Position numbers and translations under genes: made by a program. This document shows positions 17,061-24,042 of a stretch of DNA of 30,804 bases, in pieces; within the stretch, counting starts at the first letter, position 1; the number at the start of each line of letters is the position of its first letter. The stretch is from CAZPMT01 sp964587655 (GTDB taxonomy: Bacteria > Hydrogenedentota > Hydrogenedentia > Hydrogenedentales > SLHB01): contig CAZPMT010000061.1 of the NCBI GenBank assembly GCA_964587655.1, positions 1-30,804 on the forward strand. The letters run 5' to 3'. The notes beneath the pieces are model-generated. The model worked only from the letters and a program-made list of their open reading frames with translations. It was not told the DNA's origin and ran no database searches.

Positions 17061-18098
17061 TTACCGAGCGTCCAGGGCCGCTACTGCATTGCAGACGTCG
17101 GCTACCATCGAGGCGGAGGGGGCGAGATACCGCGCGGCCCCCGCTTTAAGGGCCCGCTCGCTAAGGGACGGGTCGTCTCCGCCATAGAGCAGAACCGGCA
17201 ATGCCTCAAACGTCGGATTGACCTTTAGCACCCGCACGACTTCGATGCCGGGAAGATCCACTAGTTCCTGGCTCACAACCAGCGCGCTGGGCATCGCGGC
17301 AAAGAGGCGGTGGAAACCTTCAACGGCGTTGGCCGTGGAAATGGCCTCGCAGCCCAACTGGCTCAGTCCACTGCAAAGGGCTTCGCGCGTCACGGCGTTG
17401 CCATCGAGGATCAACACGCCACGCCGCGCCTTATCCAGTTTGGTGCGGTCGGGCCGCAAACTCGACGCCACAAACGCCGCCACCTCGTTTTGCAGGTATT
17501 CCTGCCCCTCGCAGAACTCGCCGCCCAGAAGCCATCGCCGGTCGCCCACGTTCTGCGCCTTCCGCACGATGATTTCGGCGTCCTGAATTCGAACGCCGTT
17601 CGGCATGAGGAACGTCAGGGCGACCTTATTGCCGAAGTGCAGTTCCTGCGAGGCCTGGATGCCGCATCCTCCAAGGCTGATATCTTGAATCTCGCCGTCC
17701 CCTAACTTCTGCCCATCTCTTGAGAGCGTGCACGGCAGATTCGCTCTTACTCGATCGTGCTTGCGGAAGGATTTGACCTCCACGTCGTCGGGCCACGTGA
17801 CCCGCACCCAGCCCGCCTCCCGCCGGCTGTTCCAGTCGACAATCTTGCTTACGAACGCGCAAGCCTTTCCGTCAAAGACAAATCGGACAATGCAGGTCTG
17901 GTCTTCGTGAACGGGTATGATCCGTTCGGCGCCTGCCTGAATGCGGTCAAGCATGATGTACTTCTGCGTTTCCCAGCCTCGGATGCGTGTGTTATACCGC
18001 GCACCCGGAGGATGAGTCTGCTGCGGCTGGATAACGACTGCTTCTCCCACCTTTAGATAGGCCTCGATATCCTCTTTTCCTTGCGCTTGAGCTTCCAT
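17061..18098 (-). CDS. PilZ-domain protein with degenerate receiver domain
   Basis: 345 residues. The N-terminal part (1-108) resembles a YcgR-type PilZN domain. A PilZ domain (about 111-215) has both c-di-GMP motifs: RxxxR (Arg112, Arg116 in RKHDRVR) and DxSxxG (Asp139, Ser141, Gly144 in DISLGGCG). The C-terminal 230-345 has receiver-domain shape (GVLILDGNAVTREAL, then VVSQELVDLPGIEVV, then AGAARYLAPS), but a Ser stands where the phosphorylated Asp is expected and the late conserved Lys is missing, so it probably does not accept phosphate. It is a likely c-di-GMP effector on motility or the envelope. It lies 50 bp downstream of the HD-GYP gene and is probably in one transcript with it. Confidence 0.85.
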   Translation of the reverse strand: MEAQAQGKEDIEAYLKVGEAVVIQPQQTHPPGARYNTRIRGWETQKYIMLDRIQAGAERIIPVHEDQTCIVRFVFDGKACAFVSKIVDWNSRREAGWVRVTWPDDVEVKSFRKHDRVRANLPCTLSRDGQKLGDGEIQDISLGGCGIQASQELHFGNKVALTFLMPNGVRIQDAEIIVRKAQNVGDRRWLLGGEFCEGQEYLQNEVAAFVASSLRPDRTKLDKARRGVLILDGNAVTREALCSGLSQLGCEAISTANAVEGFHRLFAAMPSALVVSQELVDLPGIEVVRVLKVNPTFEALPVLLYGGDDPSLSERALKAGAARYLAPSASMVADVCNAVAALDAR

Positions 18099-18148
18099 GC
18101 CGGTGCACCCTTCGCGTTGAACCCGTTCAGGGATCTATTCTGCCACGC

Positions 18149-19165
18149 TCAAACACCCGCAGAGGTCTTCTCCTCGGACGGGTTTCCCATCATCTCAACA
18201 AACTTCTCGAACAGGTCACGGTCCAGCTCGTTCGCCATCTCCCCTTTCATGAGCCGCAGCGCATCGAACGACGGCAAGGCTTCCTTGTACGAGCGGCGCG
18301 TCGTAAGGGCGTCGAAGATGTCCGAGATCGTACTCATTCGCGCAAACATGGAGATCTCGTCGGCCGGGAGACTGTCCGGGTATCCTTTCCCCGTGAGCTT
18401 CTCGTGGTGGTGACGCGTCACATCGAGGATAATGCCGTCCTTGAGCCCGTGATCCCTCAGGAGATTGTAGCCGTGGACGGGGTGATACTTCATCTGTTCC
18501 CATTCCTGGGCGGACAGTTTTCCGGCACGATTCAATACGGCAGGCGGAATCAATCACTTCCCGATATCATGGAGCAACGCCCCGTTCGCAAGCTCCATCA
18601 TCTGCGGACCTTCCAACCGCAAGCGTCGCGCGAAGGCGATACTGAACACGAACACGTTTACGCAGTGCGTGTACGTATAGTAGTCGACGGCAGTGACCTT
18701 CAGCAGGCTTTCCACGGCGGCCTCCTGCGTAAAGACGAAACTGACCGCGTTCTCCACAAGTGCCCGGCTCCGTTGTAGCACCTCCCCGGATCGCGGTTCC
18801 TGAAAAATGTCCTCCACGAGGCCCGCGGCAGAGTCATGCAAGACTTGACTGCGTTCGCCGATATCTAATCCTGGGTCGTTCAGGATCGCGTTCAGGTTCG
18901 ACTCGACATAGTCCCGGCACGCGCCAGACTGTTCGGACGGAACGAATAGTTCTTCGACAGCGCTATCGCTTAGTCGCTCTCTGGTTTGCTCCGTGAAAGG
19001 CAGGTTTCTCTCCCGGTAAAGCACCGGGGGCCTCAACGGGTTTGACTTAATGTACAGGTCGAAGTGGACAGTCGTGTCAACGCGAAGGCTTGCCACCCGA
19101 ATCGGGAAGAAGGCTTCCTCGGCTGCCGCCTGCTTTTCCCCCTTTGCGCTAGTACCCACCACCAT
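18149..19165 (-). pseudogene. HD-GYP c-di-GMP phosphodiesterase split by one in-frame TGA
   Basis: The ATG at 19165 has GAGGGG nine bases upstream. The first frame runs to 18554 (203 residues: N-terminal domain, then the HD start ending LLHDIGK). The codon after HDIGK is TGA (18554-18556). The same frame then continues without shift to 18149 with LIPPAVLNRAGKLS, MKYHPVHGYNLL and HHHEKLTGKGYP, the rest of a canonical HD-GYP domain. The family reads HDIGK-x-x-IP, so TGA replaces just one ordinary residue. A TTG directly abuts the stop (TGATTG), so re-initiation could make a second 134-residue piece, but the metal site would be shared between two chains. A nonsense mutation or sequencing error is simplest. 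The intact enzyme would hydrolyse c-di-GMP. Confidence 0.8.
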
Positions 19166-19235
19166 GATGTACCGCCCCTCTCACCTTGCCCTCCACGCCA
19201 AGATCCCTAAGATGCAGAATAGTGAACGTACTCCT

Positions 19236-19265
19236 ACTGTAAAGCGGCTACCCCCGAGATGTCAA
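19236..19265 (-). promoter_or_regulatory. Strong candidate sigma70 promoter for the HD-GYP/PilZ operon
   Basis: Minus strand TTGACA (19260-19265, perfect consensus), 18-bp spacer, TACAGT (19236-19241), about 70 bp upstream of the ATG at 19165. Confidence 0.6.
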
Positions 19266-19324
19266 GGGAAATTGAAGGCCCACGGTTCGCATGTAAGAGC
19301 AAACTGAACACGTTTCAGCGCGCG

Positions 19325-19440
19325 CGATTCGTACGGTTCTGTGGCCGCGGCGTCCTCGCCGCGTTTCGGCGCGAACGCCTTCCGTCAAGCGGTTCTTGAC
19401 GAAAACGCGGCGAGGACGCCGCGTCTACAGAACCAAGCGG
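19325..19440. repeat. GTGGCC-type hairpin repeat, copy 2
   Basis: Left arm 19341-19366 is identical to copy 1. Right arm 19403-19428 has two mismatches to it. The 36-nt loop matches 28 of 36 bases of copy 1. Outer bases GGTTCT extend the stem on both sides (19335 to 19434). The right arm covers the last codons and the TAG stop (19425-19427) of the URO-D gene; one of the two arm mismatches creates that stop. Confidence 0.85.
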
Positions 19441-20507
19441 CGGCCGAGCGCCGTTTCATATACGGCTATGATGTTCTCGATGGGAACATCATCCTGGAAG
19501 ACGTGGGAAGGCGCGAGGATGAGACCGCCATCGCGCCCGACAACGTCAATCAGCTTCCTGGTGGATTCGCGGACTTCTTCCTCGGAAGCATTCGGCAGCA
19601 AGCCCTGCGTGTCGATCCCTCCGTTGAACGTGAGCCGGTCGCCGAAGTCGCGCTTGAGTCTCTCGGGATCCATGCCGGCGGCGAGGGCCTGAACAGGATT
19701 GAGCACGTCCACGCCGATCTCGATAAGGTCGGGGATGATGGGCCGAATTCCGCCGCAGGAGTGATACCGAATCGCAACGCCGTACTCCCTGCACATGCGG
19801 ATGAATGCCGCCATGCGCGGCTTGAGGAAGCGCCGCCAGGTCTCCGGCGCCATCAGGATGCCCTCCTGGCCCCCGACGTCGTCGTTATACTCGGCCATGT
19901 CGATGAGGCCCCGGCCCGCCTCGAGCGTGCGCCGCATACGTTCAGTCAGGCAATGCTGAACGTGGTCCATAATGGCGTCGGCCATATCGGGATTGCAGGC
20001 GAGGTCCGTCATGAACTCTCCGAAACCGCGCAGGAACCAACTGATCTCGAAAATGCCGCGGCCGTGAGCCCACACCCAATGCGAGGCATTCGCGCGGGCC
20101 TGATCGGCGATCGTTGTGTAATCCCAGAGGTCGGCGGAAGGCCACGGGTATTCATCAAGCTCACACACCGATTCGACCTGCCTTAAGGGGCTCAGCGCGA
20201 GGTCCATGTAGAACCCGCAGGAGGTCTGATTCGGTTTGAACCCTACGCCCCATACGTCGCAGTAGATGCCGTCCGGTGTCACGCGGGTCGTCGGGTCCGA
20301 ATAGCAGAGCGGTGCGGTCTCGCCCGTAAAGATGGGTCCGACACCACGCAGGTCCACGCCCAAGTGCTCCTCGATACTCTGACCGGGTCCTAGGCCGAGC
20401 CGTTGACGCAGCTTCTCGATGACTTCGGTTCGCGCGCAGAAATCGATCGGGACACGATCCGGTTGCCGATGATCGATGGCCGCTCTTACACGTTCTTTGG
20501 ACGTCAT
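19425..20507 (-). CDS. Uroporphyrinogen decarboxylase (URO-D) family protein, MtaA-like
   Basis: 360 residues. ATG start with AAGGAGG nine bases upstream. It begins TSKERVRAAIDHRQPDRVPID, then has YHSCGGIRPIIPDLIEIGVDVLNPVQ (His and Cys as in the zinc-binding methyltransferase branch), TFNGGIDTQGLLP, and ILAPSHVFQDDVPIENI near the C-terminus. These fit the MtaA/CmuA-like cobamide-dependent methyltransferase branch better than HemE of haem synthesis. No corrinoid protein gene is next to it, so the substrate is unknown. The last five residues and the stop lie in a dispersed palindromic repeat, so the C-terminus may have been changed by that insertion. It diverges from the SAM-hydrolase-like gene across 112 bp. 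Confidence 0.88.
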   Translation of the reverse strand: MTSKERVRAAIDHRQPDRVPIDFCARTEVIEKLRQRLGLGPGQSIEEHLGVDLRGVGPIFTGETAPLCYSDPTTRVTPDGIYCDVWGVGFKPNQTSCGFYMDLALSPLRQVESVCELDEYPWPSADLWDYTTIADQARANASHWVWAHGRGIFEISWFLRGFGEFMTDLACNPDMADAIMDHVQHCLTERMRRTLEAGRGLIDMAEYNDDVGGQEGILMAPETWRRFLKPRMAAFIRMCREYGVAIRYHSCGGIRPIIPDLIEIGVDVLNPVQALAAGMDPERLKRDFGDRLTFNGGIDTQGLLPNASEEEVRESTRKLIDVVGRDGGLILAPSHVFQDDVPIENIIAVYETALGRRLVL

Positions 20508-20619
20508 GGCCGCGTCCCTCCTTCACATATTCTGCTTAAGACCGGATTCTATTGCGCTGTCGCGTTCCTCCGACCCGAGAGTATACAATAAGCGCCCGCG
20601 CGAACGAGGGAGAACGGAC

Positions 20620-21495
20620 ATGAGAAGAACAGCCGCGATATTCCTCACGGCCCTGGCCGCGTGCGCGACATGCGCCGCCGCAGCAGCCCCGAACGGCCTT
20701 GTCGTGTTGTTGACCGACTACGGCGCCGACTCCATCTACGTGGGGGCGATTAAGGGGGCGATCTACACCAAGTTCCCCGCGGCCCGCATTGACACGTTGA
20801 CCAACTCGGTTCCGCCCTTCGACATTACGAGCGGCGCATACTTGCTTGCGGAAGGCTGCAAAGAGTTCCCGCCGGGCACGACGTTCTGCTGTGTCGTCGA
20901 TCCCGGCGTCGGCGGGGAGCGCAAACGCATCGTGCTCGAGACGAAGCGCGGACAGTTCTTTGTTGCGCCCGACAATGGGCTGCTTTCGCTCGTGGCCAAA
21001 CGTGACGGGATCGCCGGGCTGCGTGAGGCAGCGAACCAGGCCCTATGGCGTGAAGGCGCGGTTTCACACACGTTTCAAGGGCGCGACGTGTTCGGTCCTG
21101 TTGCGGCTGCCGTGGCGCGCGGCGTGCCTCTGCCCGAGGTGGGACCTGAATTCAAAGAGATGGTCTTTCTCCCCATCGAGGAAAGCCGCGTCGAGAACGG
21201 CGTCGCGCGCGGAACGGTCATCCGCGCGGACGACTACGGGAACATCGTGACGAATATCACGGGCGATGACATGGAACGAATCGGGCTAAAGACCGGCGAT
21301 ATGGCCGAAGTGACGATTGGCAAGGCCCGATTCGCCGCGCCGCGGAAGGTCACGTACAGTGACGTCCCGCAAGGCGACAGACTCGTCTTGATCCAGAGTT
21401 CAGGCTATGTGGAACTGGCTGTCAACATGGGAAACCTTGCCAAGGCGATTGGCGAAGGCGTTCATGCCGAAGTGACCGTAAGGAAGGCGCCGTAG
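20620..21495 (+). CDS. SAM hydroxide adenosyltransferase-like (DUF62) protein with signal peptide
   Basis: 291 residues. The ATG at 20620 has GAGGGAGA seven bases upstream; an open frame from 20476 overlaps the divergent gene and has no such site. Residues 1-23 look like a cleavable signal peptide (MRRT, hydrophobic Ala/Leu core, AAAA before PNG), which is odd for an enzyme acting on cytosolic SAM. DUF62 motifs: VVLLTDYGADSIYVGAIKGAI, CCVVDPGVGGERKR, FVAPDNGLLS, TFQGRDVFGPVAA and RADDYGNIVTNI. In the archaeal SAM hydrolase PH0463 the triad is Asp68-Arg75-His127 (from memory). With the Asp of VVDPG aligned, Arg is at +7 as expected, but +59 is Gln, not His. Activity may be lost or altered. The glycosylase gene follows 33 bp downstream. 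Confidence 0.85.
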   Translation: MRRTAAIFLTALAACATCAAAAAPNGLVVLLTDYGADSIYVGAIKGAIYTKFPAARIDTLTNSVPPFDITSGAYLLAEGCKEFPPGTTFCCVVDPGVGGERKRIVLETKRGQFFVAPDNGLLSLVAKRDGIAGLREAANQALWREGAVSHTFQGRDVFGPVAAAVARGVPLPEVGPEFKEMVFLPIEESRVENGVARGTVIRADDYGNIVTNITGDDMERIGLKTGDMAEVTIGKARFAAPRKVTYSDVPQGDRLVLIQSSGYVELAVNMGNLAKAIGEGVHAEVTVRKAP

Positions 21496-21528
21496 AGCGG
21501 GCGAACGCGATACGAGGAGTCGTGCCGA

Positions 21529-22239
21529 TTGAAGTCAACGGATGTGCGAAAGGCCCTCAGCCGGATCTATGACCTGATGTCCGCCCATTTTGGACCCACG
21601 CATTGGTGGCCGGGCGACACACCTTTCGAGATTGCAGCGGGCGCCGTACTCACGCAGAACACGGCATGGACGAACGTCGAGAAGGCCATCGCCAACCTCA
21701 AGAGAGAGAACCTGCTCTCGCCGCGCGCGATCCTCGAGTGTCCGAACGGGACACTCGAACGGGCGCTTGCGCCTTCCGGGTATTTTCGTGTGAAGACAAA
21801 GCGGCTTCGCAGTTTTTGCGCGCACCTTGTCGAACGATACGGCGGCAGCATGGCGCGCATGGCCAGGCAGCCTCTTGATACGCTGCGCCCGGAACTGCTG
21901 ACGGTGCACGGCATCGGCGCGGAAACCGCCGACGATATCCTTCTCTATGCCTGCGAGAAGATCGTGTTCGTGGTTGATGCCTATACCCGGCGCATCTTCA
22001 GCCGGCACGGCCTTGTACCGGAGAAGATCGCCTACGAGGACTTGCGAGCGTTCTTTGAGGCCCACGTCGAACCGGACCTTCACCGCTATAAGGAATATCA
22101 CGGATTGATCGTATGGACCGGAAAGGAATTCTGCCGACGGAACCCGAAATGCGGTCACTGTCCCCTGGAGCCGACCCTAAGGCGTCGCGCTACTGTGAAG
22201 AGCACGAGGAGCGCGAAGGAATCTAACTTGTCACAGTGA
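21529..22239 (+). CDS. HhH-GPD DNA glycosylase, endonuclease III superfamily (MagIII/HP0602-like)
   Basis: 236 residues. TTG start with GAGGAG at 21514-21519, nine bases upstream. The helix-hairpin-helix is TVHGIGAETADDILLYA (about 125-141), followed by VVDAYTRRIF with the catalytic Asp. The Lys used by bifunctional EndoIII in this hairpin is replaced by Glu (GIGAET), so it should be a monofunctional base-excision glycosylase. The C-terminal cluster region reads EFCRRNPKCGHCPLEP: three Cys are present, but the fourth ligand of the usual Cx6Cx2Cx5C iron-sulfur motif is missing and the first spacing is five. The likely role is excision of alkylated or damaged bases. It lies between genes unrelated to repair, probably in one transcript. 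Confidence 0.88.
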   Translation: MKSTDVRKALSRIYDLMSAHFGPTHWWPGDTPFEIAAGAVLTQNTAWTNVEKAIANLKRENLLSPRAILECPNGTLERALAPSGYFRVKTKRLRSFCAHLVERYGGSMARMARQPLDTLRPELLTVHGIGAETADDILLYACEKIVFVVDAYTRRIFSRHGLVPEKIAYEDLRAFFEAHVEPDLHRYKEYHGLIVWTGKEFCRRNPKCGHCPLEPTLRRRATVKSTRSAKESNLSQ

Positions 22240-22279
22240 TGGTTGCGGCTTTGCCGCGTTAGGAGGAGGTTGAACTCAA

Positions 22280-23620
22280 ATGGAGCGTTTGGAACACGTA
22301 CTTGGGTTGCTGGCGGATCAGGTATGGGGCCCCTGGCTTCTGGCGTTGCTCTGCGGAACGCATCTCTTTCTTACGTTCCGCCTCCGCTTCATCCAGCGCT
22401 ACATCGGCAAGGCGATTCGCCTCTCTCTCCAACGCTCGCACGAAGGCGAGGGCGATATCAGCCAGTTCGGCGCGCTGACCACGGCATTGGCCGCGACCAT
22501 CGGGACCGGCAACATCGTCGGCGTGGCGACGGCGGTTGCGTTGGGTGGGCCCGGCGCGGTGTTGTGGATGTGGCTGACGGGCGTCTTCGGGATCGCGACG
22601 AAATACGGCGAGGCGGTCCTTTCGGTGAAGTACCGGATCCGCACGGCGGACGGCCATATGGCGGGCGGGCCTATGTACGTGCTCGAACGCGGCCTCAAGC
22701 AGAAATGGCTCGCCGTGATCTTCGCTGCGCTGACCGCCGTCGCAGCATTCGGCATCGGCAACATGGTCCAGGCGAATTCCATCTCGACGATGCTGCAAGA
22801 AACCTTCTCAGTGTCCCCGTGGATCTCCGGGATTCTCATGTCCTTATTCACGGCCCTCGTCATCCTGGGCGGAATACGTTCCATCGCCCGTGTGTGCGAG
22901 GCCCTGGTTCCGTTCATGGCCATCACGTACGTCGCAGGATGCCTCATCATCCTGTGCATTAATGCCTCGACCGTACCTCACACGATTGCCTTGATCTGCA
23001 CCAGCGCCTTCACGGGCCACGCGGCGGTCGGCGGGTTCGCGGGCGCCGGAATTACCCAGGCGATCCGGTGGGGCGTGGCCCGCGGCCTATTCTCCAACGA
23101 ATCCGGACTCGGAAGCGCGCCGATCGTCGCCGCGGCCGCGCAGACCAAGAACCCCGTGCGTCAGGCGCTCGTATCCTCTACCGGGACGTTCTGGGACACC
23201 GTAGTCGTTTGCGCAATGACGGGCTTGGTGGTCGTGAACTCCTCGGAATGGATTAACGGGCTGAACGGCGCTCAACTCACAAGAGCCGCCTTCTCCGATA
23301 TCCCGTATGTAGGTACGCTCGTGCTGACCCTTGGGTTGCTTACCTTCGTCTTCTCGACAATTCTCGGTTGGGCCTACTATGGCGAGAAGGCCATCGAGTA
23401 CCTTCTCGGAACGCGGGCCGTGTTTCCTTATCGTCTGCTGTGGGTCGTGTGTGTTTTGATAGGGTCCGTGTCAACCCTCAAGGCCGTATGGTCCTTTGCG
23501 GACATTGCGAACGGACTGATGGCGGTTCCCAACTTGATCTCGTTGATCCTCCTCAGCGGGGTGATCGTCGCCGAAACGCGCGAGCATTTGTGGGACAAAT
23601 CGGACGCGGATCCGGAATGA
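22280..23620 (+). CDS. Alanine or glycine:cation symporter (AGCS family)
   Basis: 446 residues. ATG with a strong GGAGGAGG at 22262-22269. About 10-11 membrane helices. Family signatures: ATIGTGNIVGVATAVALGGPGAVLWMWLTGVFG with IATKYGEAVLSVKYR (about 70-120), NESGLGSAPIVAAAA (about 275-289), and ILGWAYYGEKAIEYL near residue 365. AGCS carriers take up alanine or glycine with Na+ across the cytoplasmic membrane. It lies 40 bp after the glycosylase gene; co-transcription is likely but there is no functional link. A long overlapping frame from 22243 is only a shadow. Confidence 0.93.
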   Translation: MERLEHVLGLLADQVWGPWLLALLCGTHLFLTFRLRFIQRYIGKAIRLSLQRSHEGEGDISQFGALTTALAATIGTGNIVGVATAVALGGPGAVLWMWLTGVFGIATKYGEAVLSVKYRIRTADGHMAGGPMYVLERGLKQKWLAVIFAALTAVAAFGIGNMVQANSISTMLQETFSVSPWISGILMSLFTALVILGGIRSIARVCEALVPFMAITYVAGCLIILCINASTVPHTIALICTSAFTGHAAVGGFAGAGITQAIRWGVARGLFSNESGLGSAPIVAAAAQTKNPVRQALVSSTGTFWDTVVVCAMTGLVVVNSSEWINGLNGAQLTRAAFSDIPYVGTLVLTLGLLTFVFSTILGWAYYGEKAIEYLLGTRAVFPYRLLWVVCVLIGSVSTLKAVWSFADIANGLMAVPNLISLILLSGVIVAETREHLWDKSDADPE

Positions 23621-23672
23621 TTTCGGGATCTTCCGGTTCTTGCGTACTTCCTTGGCGCTCGGATTTCCGCTC

Positions 23673-23836
23673 CGTGCTCGTGCTCCTGCTCGTAATCGTA
23701 ATCGAAAAAACGAACAGTCACAATCCGCGGCAAGTCGCGGAGTCTTCAGAAGTGGAAACCCGGGGACATCTCATTAACTCGATTACGATTACGATTACGT
23801 GCACGAGCACGAGCACGACGGGGTGGAAACGAAGTA
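23673..23836. repeat. Inverted-array element with hexamer-phased arms, copy 2
   Basis: The 422-bp gap 23621-24042 holds this element and the gyrB promoter. Left arm 23673-23704: TGCTCG, TGCTCC, TGCTCG, then TAATCG twice. Right arm 23780-23820: CGATTA three times, CGTGCA, CGAGCA twice. GAACAGTCACAATC (23712-23725) follows the left arm as in copy 1, but the remaining core (about 55 bp) differs. The block 23804-23836 is the exact inverted copy of 12859-12891. Both copies also have GCGTACTTC outside the left arm (23642-23650 here). Confidence 0.85.
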
Positions 23837-23957
23837 TGTTAAGACCGGATGAGGCACAATTCGGACCTACGGCGCCGGTCTCCCCGGGTTACGCCTCCCC
23901 AACCACAAGATAGCGTGTAGGCACGGTCTTCAAAACTCAAAATATTGCGCTTTTCCC

Positions 23958-23986
23958 TTGTTTTTGGACGTTCGTTTTGATATAAT
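23958..23986 (+). promoter_or_regulatory. Sigma70 promoter of gyrB
   Basis: TTGTTT (23958-23963), 17-bp spacer ending in an extended -10 TG (23978-23979), and a perfect TATAAT (23981-23986). It lies 56 bp before the gyrB ATG, just downstream of the inverted-array element. Confidence 0.8.
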
Positions 23987-24042
23987 CCAACAGTCCCCGA
24001 AAAGGCCGTCTCCCTGGGGTGGCATAAGCTGAGGTAAGTCTA

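Noticed and set aside
18554..18556. Selenocysteine or reassigned TGA in the HD-GYP gene
   Set aside because: TGA is the normal stop of several genes here (gyrB, the four-helix-bundle gene, the solute-binding protein), and the position in HD-GYP is an ordinary variable residue with no known Sec homologue.
22243..22962. Arg/Gly-rich open frame overlapping the AGCS gene
   Set aside because: It is out of frame with a clear AGCS symporter that has a strong ribosome site.
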